A DNA stretch of 37,631 bases from positions 1 to 37,631 of the forward strand of contig CACBSE010000008.1 of assembly GCA_902541775.1 (NCBI GenBank). Reading direction: 5' to 3'. Positions 24,477 through 32,705 of the stretch are shown here, one piece after another (the first letter of the stretch is position 1; the number at the start of each line of letters is the position of its first letter). Source of the DNA: an uncultured Litorivicinus sp. Its GTDB lineage: Bacteria; Pseudomonadota; Gammaproteobacteria; Pseudomonadales; Litorivicinaceae. The position numbers were made by a program, and so were the translations under genes. The notes under the pieces are model-generated. The model made no database searches, was not told the origin of the DNA, and saw nothing but the letters and a program-made list of their open reading frames with translations.

Positions 24477-26144
24477 ATGCTGATTAGTCCATTTTTGGAG
24501 CTCGCAAAGGCTGCACCCGAATTACCTTGCCTATATCGCTCAAAAGACGATGGTTGGAGTGCATATTCGCGCGGCGAAGTCGTAGAAGCCGCTATGCGTC
24601 TATGTGCTCAGTGGAAGGCCGATGGGCTAAATGTCGGTGATCGCCTCTTGATTCTGATGGAGAATCGTCCTGAATGGGCGGTTACAGCCATTGCAAGTTG
24701 CATCTATGGCCTTGTTTCGGTGCCCGCATATACGACTCACCAAGACCACGAAATTCAATATTTGATCGAAAAATCAGGTGCTATCGCGGGCGTGGTGTCC
24801 AATGGACCATTACACGATCGATTAAGTGCACTGACGTCGAATACGCGATTCAACACATACGTCACGGCAGACGATGAGAGACTAATGTTTCCACAGTTTG
24901 TCGAGCGCCAGTTCGCTGTGGACGATGATCGGGACCCAAATGGACTTTACGCCTTGATTGCGACCTCAGGGACCAATGGATTGCCAAAGTTGGTTTCTCT
25001 GACGCAAAGTAACCTCCAGGCGAATGTGACCAGTATTCTCAAGGTCCTCGAAGAAGCAAATTTGGCAGAACCGCATCGATTTCTATCATTTCTGCCACTT
25101 GCGCATGCCTATGAGCACATGGCTGGCCTTTATCTACCTTTATATCTTGGCGGTGAGATTTTTTATTGCGAGAAGCTCGATAAACTCGCTTCAATGATGG
25201 CTGAAGTCAGCCCCACACTGATGACGGCTGTACCGAGGTTGTATGAGCTTTTGCACAGTCGGATAACAAGCCAAATCGCGAAGGGAAGTCCGCTGAAACG
25301 TCGTCTCTTCGAGACCACTATTCGTTTGGGCCAGAAGCCACAGGTGTCGGGATTCGACAAGTTTTTAAATACAGTATGTGAGCGTCTTGTTCGGCAGAAA
25401 GTTCGTCAGCGGTTTGGTGGTCAATTGCGATATTTTGTCTCCGGTGGTGCTGCGCTCAATCCAAAAATATCTGAATTTTTTCAGGGGCTTGGCGTTGGTA
25501 TTTTACAAGGGTATGGGCAGACTGAAGCATCGCCAGTGATCAGTGTTAATCGACCGGGCGCTGAGCGAGCAGATACCGTGGGTCCAAATCTGCCCGGCGT
25601 TGAGGTTCGGCTCAGTGAAGCAGGCGAGCTTCTCGTGCGAGGCGCCAATGTAATGACGGGCTATTGGAATGATCCCGAATCGACGTCTGCTGCGCTGATC
25701 GATGGCTGGTTGCATACGGGTGATTTGGCAGAAATCGACGCCGACGGACATATCCGAATCGTTGGACGACTCAAGGACCTCATTGTGAATTCCGGAGGTG
25801 ACAACATCGCTCCTGGTCCGATTGAACAAGATCTCAGTCTCTATCCAGAAATTGAGCAAGTAGTGGTTGTCGGTGACGCGAGGCCGTGGCTGTCTGCGAT
25901 CATCTGTTTTGCTGATGGAGTTGAGGCGACGACGCGTGAGCAAACGCTTCGTGACGTGCTGAAGCGGTACAATCGTGATAAATCACCGGTCTTGCAAATC
26001 CGCAAAGGCCTTGTGATGAGTGAGCCCTGTTCAATGGAGAACGGGCTGCTAACGCCAACACATAAGATTAAGCGTCCACAAGTGATTCGTCTGTATCAGT
26101 CCCAAATTGACGCGCTTTACATGACCAAGTCAGCAGCAAAGTAA
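24477..26144 (+). CDS. Long-chain fatty acid-CoA ligase (AMP-forming)
   Basis: Acyl-activating enzyme of about 555 residues, of the FAA1/FadD15-like branch. The phosphate loop reads ATSGTNGLPKLVSLTQSN, where Asn and Leu replace the usual Thr and Gly of TSGTTGxPKGV. Later motifs are normal: GYGQTEASPVIS, GWLHTGDLAEID, GRLKDLIVNSGGDNI and the terminal lysine region LTPTHKIKR. ATG at 24477 is chosen because MLISPFLELAKAAPELP matches the usual start; the longer frame from 24387 has no family-like residues. The next gene, chrA, follows after 42 bases. Confidence 0.85.
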   Translation: MLISPFLELAKAAPELPCLYRSKDDGWSAYSRGEVVEAAMRLCAQWKADGLNVGDRLLILMENRPEWAVTAIASCIYGLVSVPAYTTHQDHEIQYLIEKSGAIAGVVSNGPLHDRLSALTSNTRFNTYVTADDERLMFPQFVERQFAVDDDRDPNGLYALIATSGTNGLPKLVSLTQSNLQANVTSILKVLEEANLAEPHRFLSFLPLAHAYEHMAGLYLPLYLGGEIFYCEKLDKLASMMAEVSPTLMTAVPRLYELLHSRITSQIAKGSPLKRRLFETTIRLGQKPQVSGFDKFLNTVCERLVRQKVRQRFGGQLRYFVSGGAALNPKISEFFQGLGVGILQGYGQTEASPVISVNRPGAERADTVGPNLPGVEVRLSEAGELLVRGANVMTGYWNDPESTSAALIDGWLHTGDLAEIDADGHIRIVGRLKDLIVNSGGDNIAPGPIEQDLSLYPEIEQVVVVGDARPWLSAIICFADGVEATTREQTLRDVLKRYNRDKSPVLQIRKGLVMSEPCSMENGLLTPTHKIKRPQVIRLYQSQIDALYMTKSAAK

Positions 26145-26186
26145 CTAGGGTCTCATGGTATTTCTGTTTCATTTTTGGGAGTTGTT

Positions 26187-27362
26187 TTGAAATCGAGGCC
26201 ACTGGCGATCTTTCTGCACTTTCTGTGGCTTGGATGCACTTCGTTCGGTGGGCCGATTGCTCACCTCGGGATTTTTCGCCAGCAATTCGTCGAGAAAAAA
26301 CAGCGGATCAGTGAGAGTGACTATGCATCGCTCATTGCATTGTGCCAGATGATACCGGGACCTACCTCGTCACAAGTTGGTATGGGTCTCGGTTATCGCT
26401 TTGCCGGCTGGCAAGGAGCAGCGGCTGCTTGGCTTGGTTTTACACTGCCTAGTGCGGTACTCATGTTTTGTGCAGGGCTTTGGATCTTAAATGGTGGTGG
26501 CACCAACGGTGGGGCGTGGTTCATCACCGCCATGAAGCTAGTCGCTGTCGGCATCGTAACGCAAGCAGTCCTTGGGATGTGGAAGCAGTTGTGCGTCGAC
26601 AGTGAGACAAAAATTATCGCGCTAATCGCAGCAGTCGCATTTTATTCGACACCAACTGCGCTCATGCAGGTGAGTTTGATCGCAATTGCTCTAGTCGCCG
26701 GGTATGTGCTTGCATCCAATTCGGGTACCAAAATGACCCAGCCCATTGTAATTCACCGGAATCAATTGCTCGCCTCAATCGGCGTTGGTGTCGTTTGGGC
26801 GCTGGGGATCATTGCCGCTCTTTCCGTGACTGACGACAATGTTTGGGCTGAACTGATTGCGGGTCACTATATCAGTGGCGCGTTGGTTTTTGGTGGAGGC
26901 CACGTTGTGCTGCCACTGCTTGAATCAGAGTTCGTTCCACCGATGGACTCGAGTATATTTCTTGCTGGTTATGGATTTGCTCAGGCGATGCCCGGGCCTC
27001 TTTTCGCCATAGCGTCGTATTTAGGCGCTGTCATGATGACCGAATCTCCCTTCGTAGCAGCTATGGTTGGCGTGTTTGCGATTTTTGCTCCTGGCGCGAT
27101 GCTGTTATTAATCGCGTTGGGGTTAGGAAACCGGTTAACCCACTGGAAAAGTCGGTTGAAGTTCGTGAACGCTGCAGTCGTTGGCTTATTATTTGCGATC
27201 CTCATCAATCCAGTCTTCACTGAGGCTGTGTATTCAGAAGTGACAACCGGCCTCGCAGTATTAAGTTTGTTGACTTGCGTTGTATTGAAGCGATCGCCCT
27301 TTGAGTTGGTCGGTTTGATGGTGATCGTGACCTACCTCTGTCATTTATTAGAGTGGTTTTAA
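26187..27362 (+). CDS. chrA: Chromate transporter ChrA (two-domain)
   Basis: Inner-membrane carrier of about 391 residues made of two similar halves (long-chain CHR). The first half has FLWLGCTSFGGPIAHLG and QMIPGPTSSQVGMGLGY; the second has GGGHVVLPLLE and QAMPGPLFAIASYLG. Such proteins export chromate, although many homologues have unproven substrates. TTG at 26187 is the likely start because TTGGGAG lies about six bases before it; the frame is open to TTG 26175, which would overlap that site. A ruined MAPEG gene begins right behind its stop. Confidence 0.88.
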   Translation: MKSRPLAIFLHFLWLGCTSFGGPIAHLGIFRQQFVEKKQRISESDYASLIALCQMIPGPTSSQVGMGLGYRFAGWQGAAAAWLGFTLPSAVLMFCAGLWILNGGGTNGGAWFITAMKLVAVGIVTQAVLGMWKQLCVDSETKIIALIAAVAFYSTPTALMQVSLIAIALVAGYVLASNSGTKMTQPIVIHRNQLLASIGVGVVWALGIIAALSVTDDNVWAELIAGHYISGALVFGGGHVVLPLLESEFVPPMDSSIFLAGYGFAQAMPGPLFAIASYLGAVMMTESPFVAAMVGVFAIFAPGAMLLLIALGLGNRLTHWKSRLKFVNAAVVGLLFAILINPVFTEAVYSEVTTGLAVLSLLTCVVLKRSPFELVGLMVIVTYLCHLLEWF

Positions 27363-27790
27363 CTTGCAATTCCTGTTCTCACTTTATTTATCGGCAGTAT
27401 CTTGATCTTCATGCAGATGACACTCACTGCGCTGGTCATCAAATCACTCCGAAAATCCCACACGCCCTTGAGTACTAATGGCGCGCCTGGGCTCGAGAGA
27501 GCAGTTCGCGCCTACGCGAATTGCCTCGAAGTCACACTAATCTAATTGGTCAGTTTACTGATTCGTGAGTAAGTCGATCGCCACCTCTGGTGGGTCGCAA
27601 TACTAAGGATGTCATAGTTGGCCGAATTCTCCATGCACAATCACTAATGACGGCAGAACCATAATCAGGGACATTTCAGCTACGGGTTCTGGGGACGATA
27701 TTGACATTGGGCGCACTCTCTTCAAGTGCTATCAGTGGAGTGATTTGGGCAATCTGGAATCTCTCCAGTAGTGCTGCTCTGGACGGGAGA
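27363..27790 (+). pseudogene. MAPEG-family membrane protein, frameshifted
   Basis: Three frames in order reproduce a MAPEG protein (membrane glutathione/eicosanoid enzyme family). The first reads AIPVLTLFIGSILIF, LVIKSLRKSHTPLS and GAPGLERAVRAYANCLEVTL with a stop at 27543-27545. The second reads DVIVGRILHAQSL (about 27608-27664), and the third LRVLGTILTLGALSSSAI and IWAIWNLSS (about 27668-27780). The order and spacing match the family, where ERAVRAHxNxxE and GRxLHA are hallmarks. No initiation codon is clear; the frame opens at the chrA stop. Confidence 0.75.
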
Positions 27791-27906
27791 GCCAAGAAGA
27801 TCCTCGAAGATGAGATTCTAGGAAAGTTAGTGTTTGTACACAGGCTTGCGTCGCAACATCGTCGTCATAGCGTCCCCCAGTTGGGTTCGCAAATGCATGG
27901 TTGGCT

Positions 27907-28055
27907 TCATACCAGTGCGGCTTTAGCCAATTCGGTATCGGCGAGCACGTAAGCGAGTAGAATTGATGCGACGCCTTTAATAAACAAACGGCGGCTTTCC
28001 GGATCAACGTTGAGTGCTGGTTGACCGGATTGACAACAACAAATGTCATTACACT
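27907..28055 (-). pseudogene. Tat-signal protein fragment
   Basis: On the reverse strand a frame reads GQPALNVDPESRRLFIKG and VASILLAYVLADTELAKAAL, then TGA at 27907-27909. SRRLFIKG followed by a hydrophobic stretch is a twin-arginine signal. The only start, ATG near 28052, is in another frame (MTFVVVNPVN), and residues after the stop continue in a third frame (HWYEANHAFANPTGGRYDDD). This is what a short exported cofactor-enzyme subunit looks like after two frameshifts. The parent family is not identified. It follows bdhA on the same strand. Confidence 0.5.
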
Positions 28056-28074
28056 TGAATATTCTTCTCTTGCG

Positions 28075-28857
28075 TTATTGCGCGGTCCAACCGCCGTCAA
28101 CTGGCAGATTTGCGCCAGTAATTTGCGATGCTGCATCCGTGCATAAAAAGCGGGTCAGAGCTCCTAGCTGATCCGTCGTGACAAACTGTTTTGACGGCTG
28201 TTTTTCGGTCAATAAAGCACGTCCCCCATCTTCAACGCTGACATTGAGTTCCGTAGCGCGCTTTTCGATTTGTTCTTGGATTAGAGAGGTATGCGTCCAA
28301 CCGGGACAAATTGCATTGCATGTAATATCGATTTCAGCTGTCTCAAGTGCTGTCGCTTTCGTGAGTCCGATTAATCCATGTTTTGCTGCGACATAGGCAG
28401 GCTTGTTGACTGAAGCGACCAAGCCGTGGACGCTCGCGATATTGACAATGCGCCCAAAATTTTGTGCTTTCATTCCAGGAAGACATAACCGAGTGGTATG
28501 AAAAGCAGCGCTCAAATTCAAAGCGATGATTTGATCCCATTTTTCAATCGGGAACGCATCAATTGGTGCAGTAAATTGCGTCCCTGCGTTATTCACAAGG
28601 ACACTGATTGGTCCCTCCGACGCGATGATTTCGGCGAGGGCGGTTTCAATCGCCTGAGGTCGGGTCAGATCGGTTCCAACGTATATGGGCGGTGATGCAC
28701 TGACTGCGGCGACGTCAGCCACTGCTTGATCAATCACCTCAGGTTCACCAAAGCCATTCAGGATCAAACGATAACCGGCTTGGGCGAGGGATACCGCGAT
28801 CCCCAGGCCGATTCCGCTGGTGCTTCCTGTCACAAGAGCTATCTGTCTTTGCGTCAT
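28075..28857 (-). CDS. bdhA: 3-hydroxybutyrate dehydrogenase (SDR family)
   Basis: Cytosolic short-chain dehydrogenase of 260 residues converting D-3-hydroxybutyrate to acetoacetate with NAD, used in breakdown of polyhydroxybutyrate or ketone bodies. The NAD site is TGSTSGIGLGIA and the catalytic part is NIASVHGLVAS with YVAAKHGLIGLTKATALE (Tyr and Lys of the YxxxK motif). The segment NAICPGWTHTSLI and the end QITGANLPVDGGWTAQ are typical of BdhA. It lies 59 bases after the sbmA-like gene on the same strand and may share its message. Confidence 0.88.
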   Translation of the reverse strand: MTQRQIALVTGSTSGIGLGIAVSLAQAGYRLILNGFGEPEVIDQAVADVAAVSASPPIYVGTDLTRPQAIETALAEIIASEGPISVLVNNAGTQFTAPIDAFPIEKWDQIIALNLSAAFHTTRLCLPGMKAQNFGRIVNIASVHGLVASVNKPAYVAAKHGLIGLTKATALETAEIDITCNAICPGWTHTSLIQEQIEKRATELNVSVEDGGRALLTEKQPSKQFVTTDQLGALTRFLCTDAASQITGANLPVDGGWTAQ

Positions 28858-28916
28858 GGCTTACTAATGTGGAACATGATTCTGGTTGTTAGACATCATT
28901 CGTGGAGGTCCTTTGT

Positions 28917-29903
28917 TTACGCAACTGCTGAGTCAGAAACTAGGATTTGCCTCTCAAACTCTCTCAACCGCTTGTATACGCTCAATAATTCAATAATTGT
29001 TGGCCAAGCTTTAAGTAAATATTGCATCGAGCCCTCGACTCTCCCAAATGCTCGTATGATCTGTTGCATTACACCCAACGTCACAACACCTGCCACGATG
29101 GCGGGACCTAATAATACGTAGGCGCTAAGGACATTTGCTTGCAAGTAGGCGATACGCCCAATGTTAAAGTACAAATAACGTAAATAGCTCAAGTAGTGTA
29201 TTGATCTTACATCTTCGAACAGTTCGTCAATCCGTTTCGGTCTAATCGTTTCATCATCTTCAGCGATAACTAGGATTTTTCGATATGCAGCCTCTTTTTT
29301 CTGGAGATCGTATTCTATTCCTACTAGCCTCAACACCCAACCTAGGAGAATTAAAAATAAAGTGCCACCTATACTCCAAACGATAGCCCCAGTGATCAAT
29401 CCGTAGGGCCAGTCGCCAAAGAAAAAAATAGGGATCCCCAATGATAAGCCAAAGAGTATCGGAACAAACTGCACCAGAACCATGATCGATTCGATCAAAG
29501 ATGTACCTAATTGTTCCATGATTCGTGAAAATTTAATCGTGTCTTCTTGGACTCTTTGAGCGGCGCCTTCAATATGTCGCGCCTGATCGTACACCGCGTG
29601 ATACCACTCCACCATGGCTTGTCTCCACCGAAAAAGGAAATGAGCGGTGAAATAGCTTACCGATACAGCGATGGCAACATAGATCCCAGCTAAATATATA
29701 AAGCTAAAGAGGCTTGCCCAGTATTCCTCGAGAGTTATAGCGTTCGGCGACGCTAATGCCTTTTGGATCATATCGTAAAATTCGCCGAACCACTCATTTA
29801 TCTCTACATCGATCATCACCTGTATCCACAGAGATGCTAAAATTAAACCCGAGCCAAGCCAGGCCCAAATTAACCATTTTCTAGTCGTAAAAAATCTAAA
29901 CAT
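28917..29903 (-). CDS. SbmA/BacA-family peptide transporter
   Basis: Inner-membrane protein of 328 residues, matching the SbmA/BacA family of proton-driven importers of peptide antibiotics. Key stretches are MFRFFTTRKW at the start, VEINEWFGEFYDMIQKAL, FLFRWRQAMVEWYHAVYDQA with the GAAQRVQEDTIKF motif, and the tail GRVEGSMQYLLKAWPTIIELLSVYKRL. E. coli SbmA is longer (about 406 residues), but shorter homologues exist. The ATG at 29903 follows an A-rich stretch without a strong site. An element before it, and its own start, recur in damaged form near 34.0-34.2 kb. Confidence 0.85.
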   Translation of the reverse strand: MFRFFTTRKWLIWAWLGSGLILASLWIQVMIDVEINEWFGEFYDMIQKALASPNAITLEEYWASLFSFIYLAGIYVAIAVSVSYFTAHFLFRWRQAMVEWYHAVYDQARHIEGAAQRVQEDTIKFSRIMEQLGTSLIESIMVLVQFVPILFGLSLGIPIFFFGDWPYGLITGAIVWSIGGTLFLILLGWVLRLVGIEYDLQKKEAAYRKILVIAEDDETIRPKRIDELFEDVRSIHYLSYLRYLYFNIGRIAYLQANVLSAYVLLGPAIVAGVVTLGVMQQIIRAFGRVEGSMQYLLKAWPTIIELLSVYKRLREFERQILVSDSAVA

Positions 29904-29945
29904 ATTTTTTAATCCGCGATTTCCAGGGTTTTACAATGCCTTGCA

Positions 29946-30116
29946 TTATGTCCTAGTGTATTCCGGATTCTTGCGCCAGTCGGGGTTTTTTCTCGTCCGT
30001 TGTCGAATAAAGGCGATCCGAGGATCATTTAGCGGCATGTAAAGGAGCATCACGATTGAGCCGAATGGTTTCCGAAACCTTCGCCCTGTCTCATCAATAG
30101 CAACAATGGTGAACTG
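29946..30116 (-). pseudogene. 3' fragment of a gene upstream of sbmA
   Basis: Reverse-strand frame of 56 codons with no start: FTIVAIDETGRRFRKPFGSI, YMPLNDPRIAFIRQ, and the end TRKNPDWRKNPEYTRT, stopping at 29946. The beginning (FTIVAIDETGR) resembles the end of hotdog-fold acyl-CoA thioesterases, but this is weak. The transposase remnant starts immediately before it, so the insertion probably removed the front of the gene. The last 40 bases recur in damaged form at 34159-34202. Confidence 0.5.
29952..29991 (-). repeat. Element copy A before sbmA
   Basis: On the reverse strand this reads AAAAAACCCC, GACTGGCGCAAGAATCCGG and AATACACTAGG, coding for the tail KNPDWRKNPEYTR. It ends 48 bases before the sbmA start. 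Copy B at 34159-34202 matches about 33 of 40 positions with one two-base gap. Confidence 0.7.
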
Positions 30117-30775
30117 TTAAGTGTCCGAAGGGGATATTTTTGATGGGTAAACTGACTAAGACTGCTAAGTGCGATGAGTTGGCGATTCGCCAGAAGCTTG
30201 GCAACCTCAACATGACCAGTGACGGACTTCAAGAATTTGTACTCTTAGCTTCAGTATATTTACGAAGAACTCTTGATGGGAGAGCCTTTTAGGCGAAGCG
30301 ATAGCTTGTTCGGATTTTTTGACGACCAGTTCAAGCAGGACCGAGCGTTCTTCGAACACATCATATGCCTTGAATGTATCGGCATGGTAGAAACAGTGGA
30401 GTCGAACTTTCTCTCTTAAAATAGGCACAAGCATTGCTGCAGTTGCGTTTGGGATGATTTTGGTATGGACATAATCATTACGTTCCAAGAGCCCAAACAC
30501 TTGTAGCAAACCCGCTGCATCGCGTCCCCCTATGCCCTTGCGCCTGCTGTCAAAATAACTCTCGTTAAATTCGATTGTATCGCTCATCAAGGACGGTTGA
30601 TCGCCGACAATTTCTTAGTGGCTACTCTTGCGAAGCTTATGAATAAAAGGGGTTTCCGGTATTGCGAATTACACCTGTCAATTCAGTCGCAGAACGCGCT
30701 GTTTAGCCTGTACCGAAGTACTTAATAAGCTCGATTTGAATACTTGTTTTGAGCCTTCTACGTCGACGAACCGTA
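30117..30775 (-). mobile_element. IS1595-family (ISXO2-like) transposase remnant
   Basis: Reverse-strand pieces rebuild an ISXO2-like transposase. Near 30775-30640: SIQIELIKYFGTG, a stop, then TARSATELTGVIRNTGNPFY, which is the amino-terminal zinc/helix region. From 30590: DTIEFNESYFDSRRKGIGG, AAGLLQVFGLLERNDYVHTK and HADTFKAYDVFEE, the DDE-type core. Further on, FWRIANSSHLA near 30190 recalls the INGIENFW end. The first catalytic Asp of the usual EVDESYFGG is Asn here, and there are several stops and shifts, so the element is dead. I could not identify the terminal inverted repeats. Confidence 0.78.
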
Positions 30776-30897
30776 ACCGAATGATGGCAATCGCCTTTTT
30801 ACCCTATCTATGTCAGCCCCTCTTTTAAAAGCCACTTATGTTTGAAATTTTAAATGTTTAGAGCTAGTTTTCGGTACAGGTTAGAGAGGAGTTGCAA

Positions 30898-31329
30898 GTG
30901 TCAGATTGGCTGTATCAGGTAAGGATTAGGGTTTCGGAAAGGTTGTCTGAAAGTTTAAGAAGTGGACGCCACACGGATTTGGCAAATAATCTAGATAGCA
31001 TATCCAACGATCATGGAATGTCTCTAGTATGTACCTTTGATGCGTTTAAAGGGTACTGTGACGAAGCCGAAGAAAACGGTGTCGAAGAGTATGCTTTGTA
31101 CGACTGGACTAAAGCGACAATCGAAAATCCAGAAAAAAAAGCAAAACATTTAAAGTCGTTTGCTTTTTACAAAGGTTTCGAGCAGGTGTACGAGAAGGAA
31201 TTGGCGCTGTCGTTGGAAGAAAAGCTCCTGGATTTAGGGCTAGGTGAGGACTTACTCGAGGTGAAGGTTATAGACTCTAATCCAGCTAACAATCCCCAGC
31301 CACCGTCATTCAATCAGCAAGGCGGCTAA
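30898..31329 (+). CDS. Hypothetical small cytoplasmic protein
   Basis: Protein of 143 residues with no recognised domain. GTG at 30898 is favoured because GAGGAG lies about six bases upstream; a TTG six bases earlier is possible. The chain is largely helical and charged (WLYQVRIRVSERLSESLRSG, EEYALYDWTKATIENPEKKA, YEKELALSLEEKLLDLGLGE) and ends in a Pro/Asn/Gln-rich tail. It has no signal peptide or membrane segment. It lies between the transposase remnant and the exported trypsin-like protease and could be a member of that block. I do not know its function. Confidence 0.6.
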   Translation: MSDWLYQVRIRVSERLSESLRSGRHTDLANNLDSISNDHGMSLVCTFDAFKGYCDEAEENGVEEYALYDWTKATIENPEKKAKHLKSFAFYKGFEQVYEKELALSLEEKLLDLGLGEDLLEVKVIDSNPANNPQPPSFNQQGG

Positions 31330-31345
31330 GAAAACCGATGAACAG

Positions 31346-31379
31346 CAGTTAAAATTCACCGTTACAGGCTGTTTAACTG
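31346..31379. repeat. Inverted repeat after the hypothetical gene
   Basis: CAGTTAAA and TTTAACTG form a perfect eight-base inverted repeat around an 18-base loop, 17 bases past the stop. No T run follows, so it may be an operator or a weak message-end hairpin. Confidence 0.4.
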
Positions 31380-31464
31380 TTGTATAGACAGGATGTCAGC
31401 AGGGCATAGTGTCATGTAGCACGAATACTCCACCCTATAATCACAGGACTTCAGCAGACGCAGC

Positions 31465-31480
31465 AAAAAGCGCGCTTTTT
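31465..31480. terminator. Symmetric A-tract/T-tract hairpin
   Basis: The 16-base palindrome AAAAAGCGCGCTTTTT can form a six-pair stem with loop CGCG and works the same on both strands. It stands between the hypothetical gene and the protease promoter region and could stop upstream transcription. TATAAA at about 31502 lies shortly after and may be the protease -10 box. Confidence 0.45.
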
Positions 31481-31535
31481 ATTCCACTGCCGAACCTACA
31501 GTATAAAATGGATGTATAACCAACGGAGAAATGGG

Positions 31536-32705
31536 ATGCAATCTTACATCGTGTTTAAAGGCTCTAAGCGTCTGGTTGACTCGAGCATAGCAAAATATTC
31601 AATCACTCCAATCTTGGTCACCCTAACAATAGTTGTGTCTTTGCAAAATAAATTGCAGGCAAAGACGGTATGCGATGATCAGGAAAAAGTCTGCACTTGG
31701 GAAAAAAGAATTGTGGGCATCAAAACGCCAACGATGACTGCTTCAGGTTTTTTATTAGACGATGGAACTTTGATAACAAACAAACACGTTGCCGAAGATC
31801 ATCCAGTTGTAAAGGTAAAACTCCCGTCAGGACAGATTACCACCGCAAAGCCATCACCTAATGACCATCCAGCGGACCTCGCGATACTTGTCATCCCTTC
31901 GTACGCGCCAACATTTCCGCAACAGATAAAAATACATCAAGGGAAAATCCAAAAGCTGAGAGTTATAGCATTCGATCAGGGACGGAATGGCACTAGAATC
32001 TATCCTGCTAGTACTTATGCTATTTACCCTGATTCGAAGAAATTTCCACAGGCACGTATTCACTCCGATGTGTTTGCTTTACCTGGAAACAGCGGTGGCG
32101 CAGTGGTAACTGAACTAGGTGAGTTAGTTGGAATATTGGCGTCAGGTGATGGAAACATTAATGAAATCATTCCGGCGCAGCACATTGCCGCTGTACAAAA
32201 TTCATCAGATGATTTGAAGCGAGAGGATTTTGTTGCCCAAGGAACAGCGATAAGAATGTGTGCAGATTTACTCCATGAATCAAACAAAATCGCAAAAAAT
32301 CCACCTGCGTCAGTAGTATCTGACTTGGAAACTGCATGCCTTCAATCGAAAAATAAGCAACTTTTCGATCAGGCTGGCCAGTTATTCGGGAAGTGGTGGA
32401 TGTTCTCGCTATCGGAAATGTTTCTTACCGAGAGTCTGAAACTTGATCCCAATAGTCCTAATACCTTGATGTCGTTGGCTGTCGCTTATCATCTCAATCG
32501 TGATTACATCAAGGAAAAGCCACTGCTTGAAAAATATCTTGAACTTAACCCGTCTGATCCGCAGGCTCTGCGATTGTCAGTCCAGGTGGCAGGTTTATTA
32601 AAAGATGACGCTTTAGCGGAAAAATCACTTGAACTTATGCGAGAGCATAACCCCAATGCTGTTGAATTTGCTCAAGAATTCCTCGACTCAAGCTTCGGCA
32701 ATTAA
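31536..32705 (+). CDS. Exported trypsin-like serine protease with TPR-like tail
   Basis: Protein of about 389 residues. A hydrophobic stretch near residues 22-40 (TPILVTLTIVVSLQ) exports or anchors it. The S1/HtrA-type catalytic domain follows, with His84 in TNKHVAED, Asp114 in PADLAIL and Ser186 in LPGNSGGAV. No PDZ domain follows. After about residue 260 the chain turns helical, and FLTESLKLDPNSPNTLMSL and LEKYLELNPSDPQALRLS look like TPR repeats. ATG at 31536 lies eight bases after GGAG; the longer frame from ATG 31512 has no site. It ends by overlapping the subtilisin-like gene of the other strand by four bases. Substrate unknown. Confidence 0.82.
   Translation: MQSYIVFKGSKRLVDSSIAKYSITPILVTLTIVVSLQNKLQAKTVCDDQEKVCTWEKRIVGIKTPTMTASGFLLDDGTLITNKHVAEDHPVVKVKLPSGQITTAKPSPNDHPADLAILVIPSYAPTFPQQIKIHQGKIQKLRVIAFDQGRNGTRIYPASTYAIYPDSKKFPQARIHSDVFALPGNSGGAVVTELGELVGILASGDGNINEIIPAQHIAAVQNSSDDLKREDFVAQGTAIRMCADLLHESNKIAKNPPASVVSDLETACLQSKNKQLFDQAGQLFGKWWMFSLSEMFLTESLKLDPNSPNTLMSLAVAYHLNRDYIKEKPLLEKYLELNPSDPQALRLSVQVAGLLKDDALAEKSLELMREHNPNAVEFAQEFLDSSFGN

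Noticed and set aside
27732-28136. Long reverse-strand ORF of 134 codons across the chrA-bdhA gap
   Set aside because: It runs antisense through the MAPEG remnant and into the bdhA end, and mixes frames of the Tat-signal fragment; not one gene.
29952-29991. The element with T run before sbmA as a simple terminator
   Set aside because: No stable stem precedes the T run, and on the other strand it is the coding end of a gene fragment repeated at 34159-34202.
30143-30292. Plus-strand ORF of 49 codons with AAGGGG before its ATG
   Set aside because: It lies antisense to the transposase remnant and its translation has no family look; chance within IS sequence is likelier.
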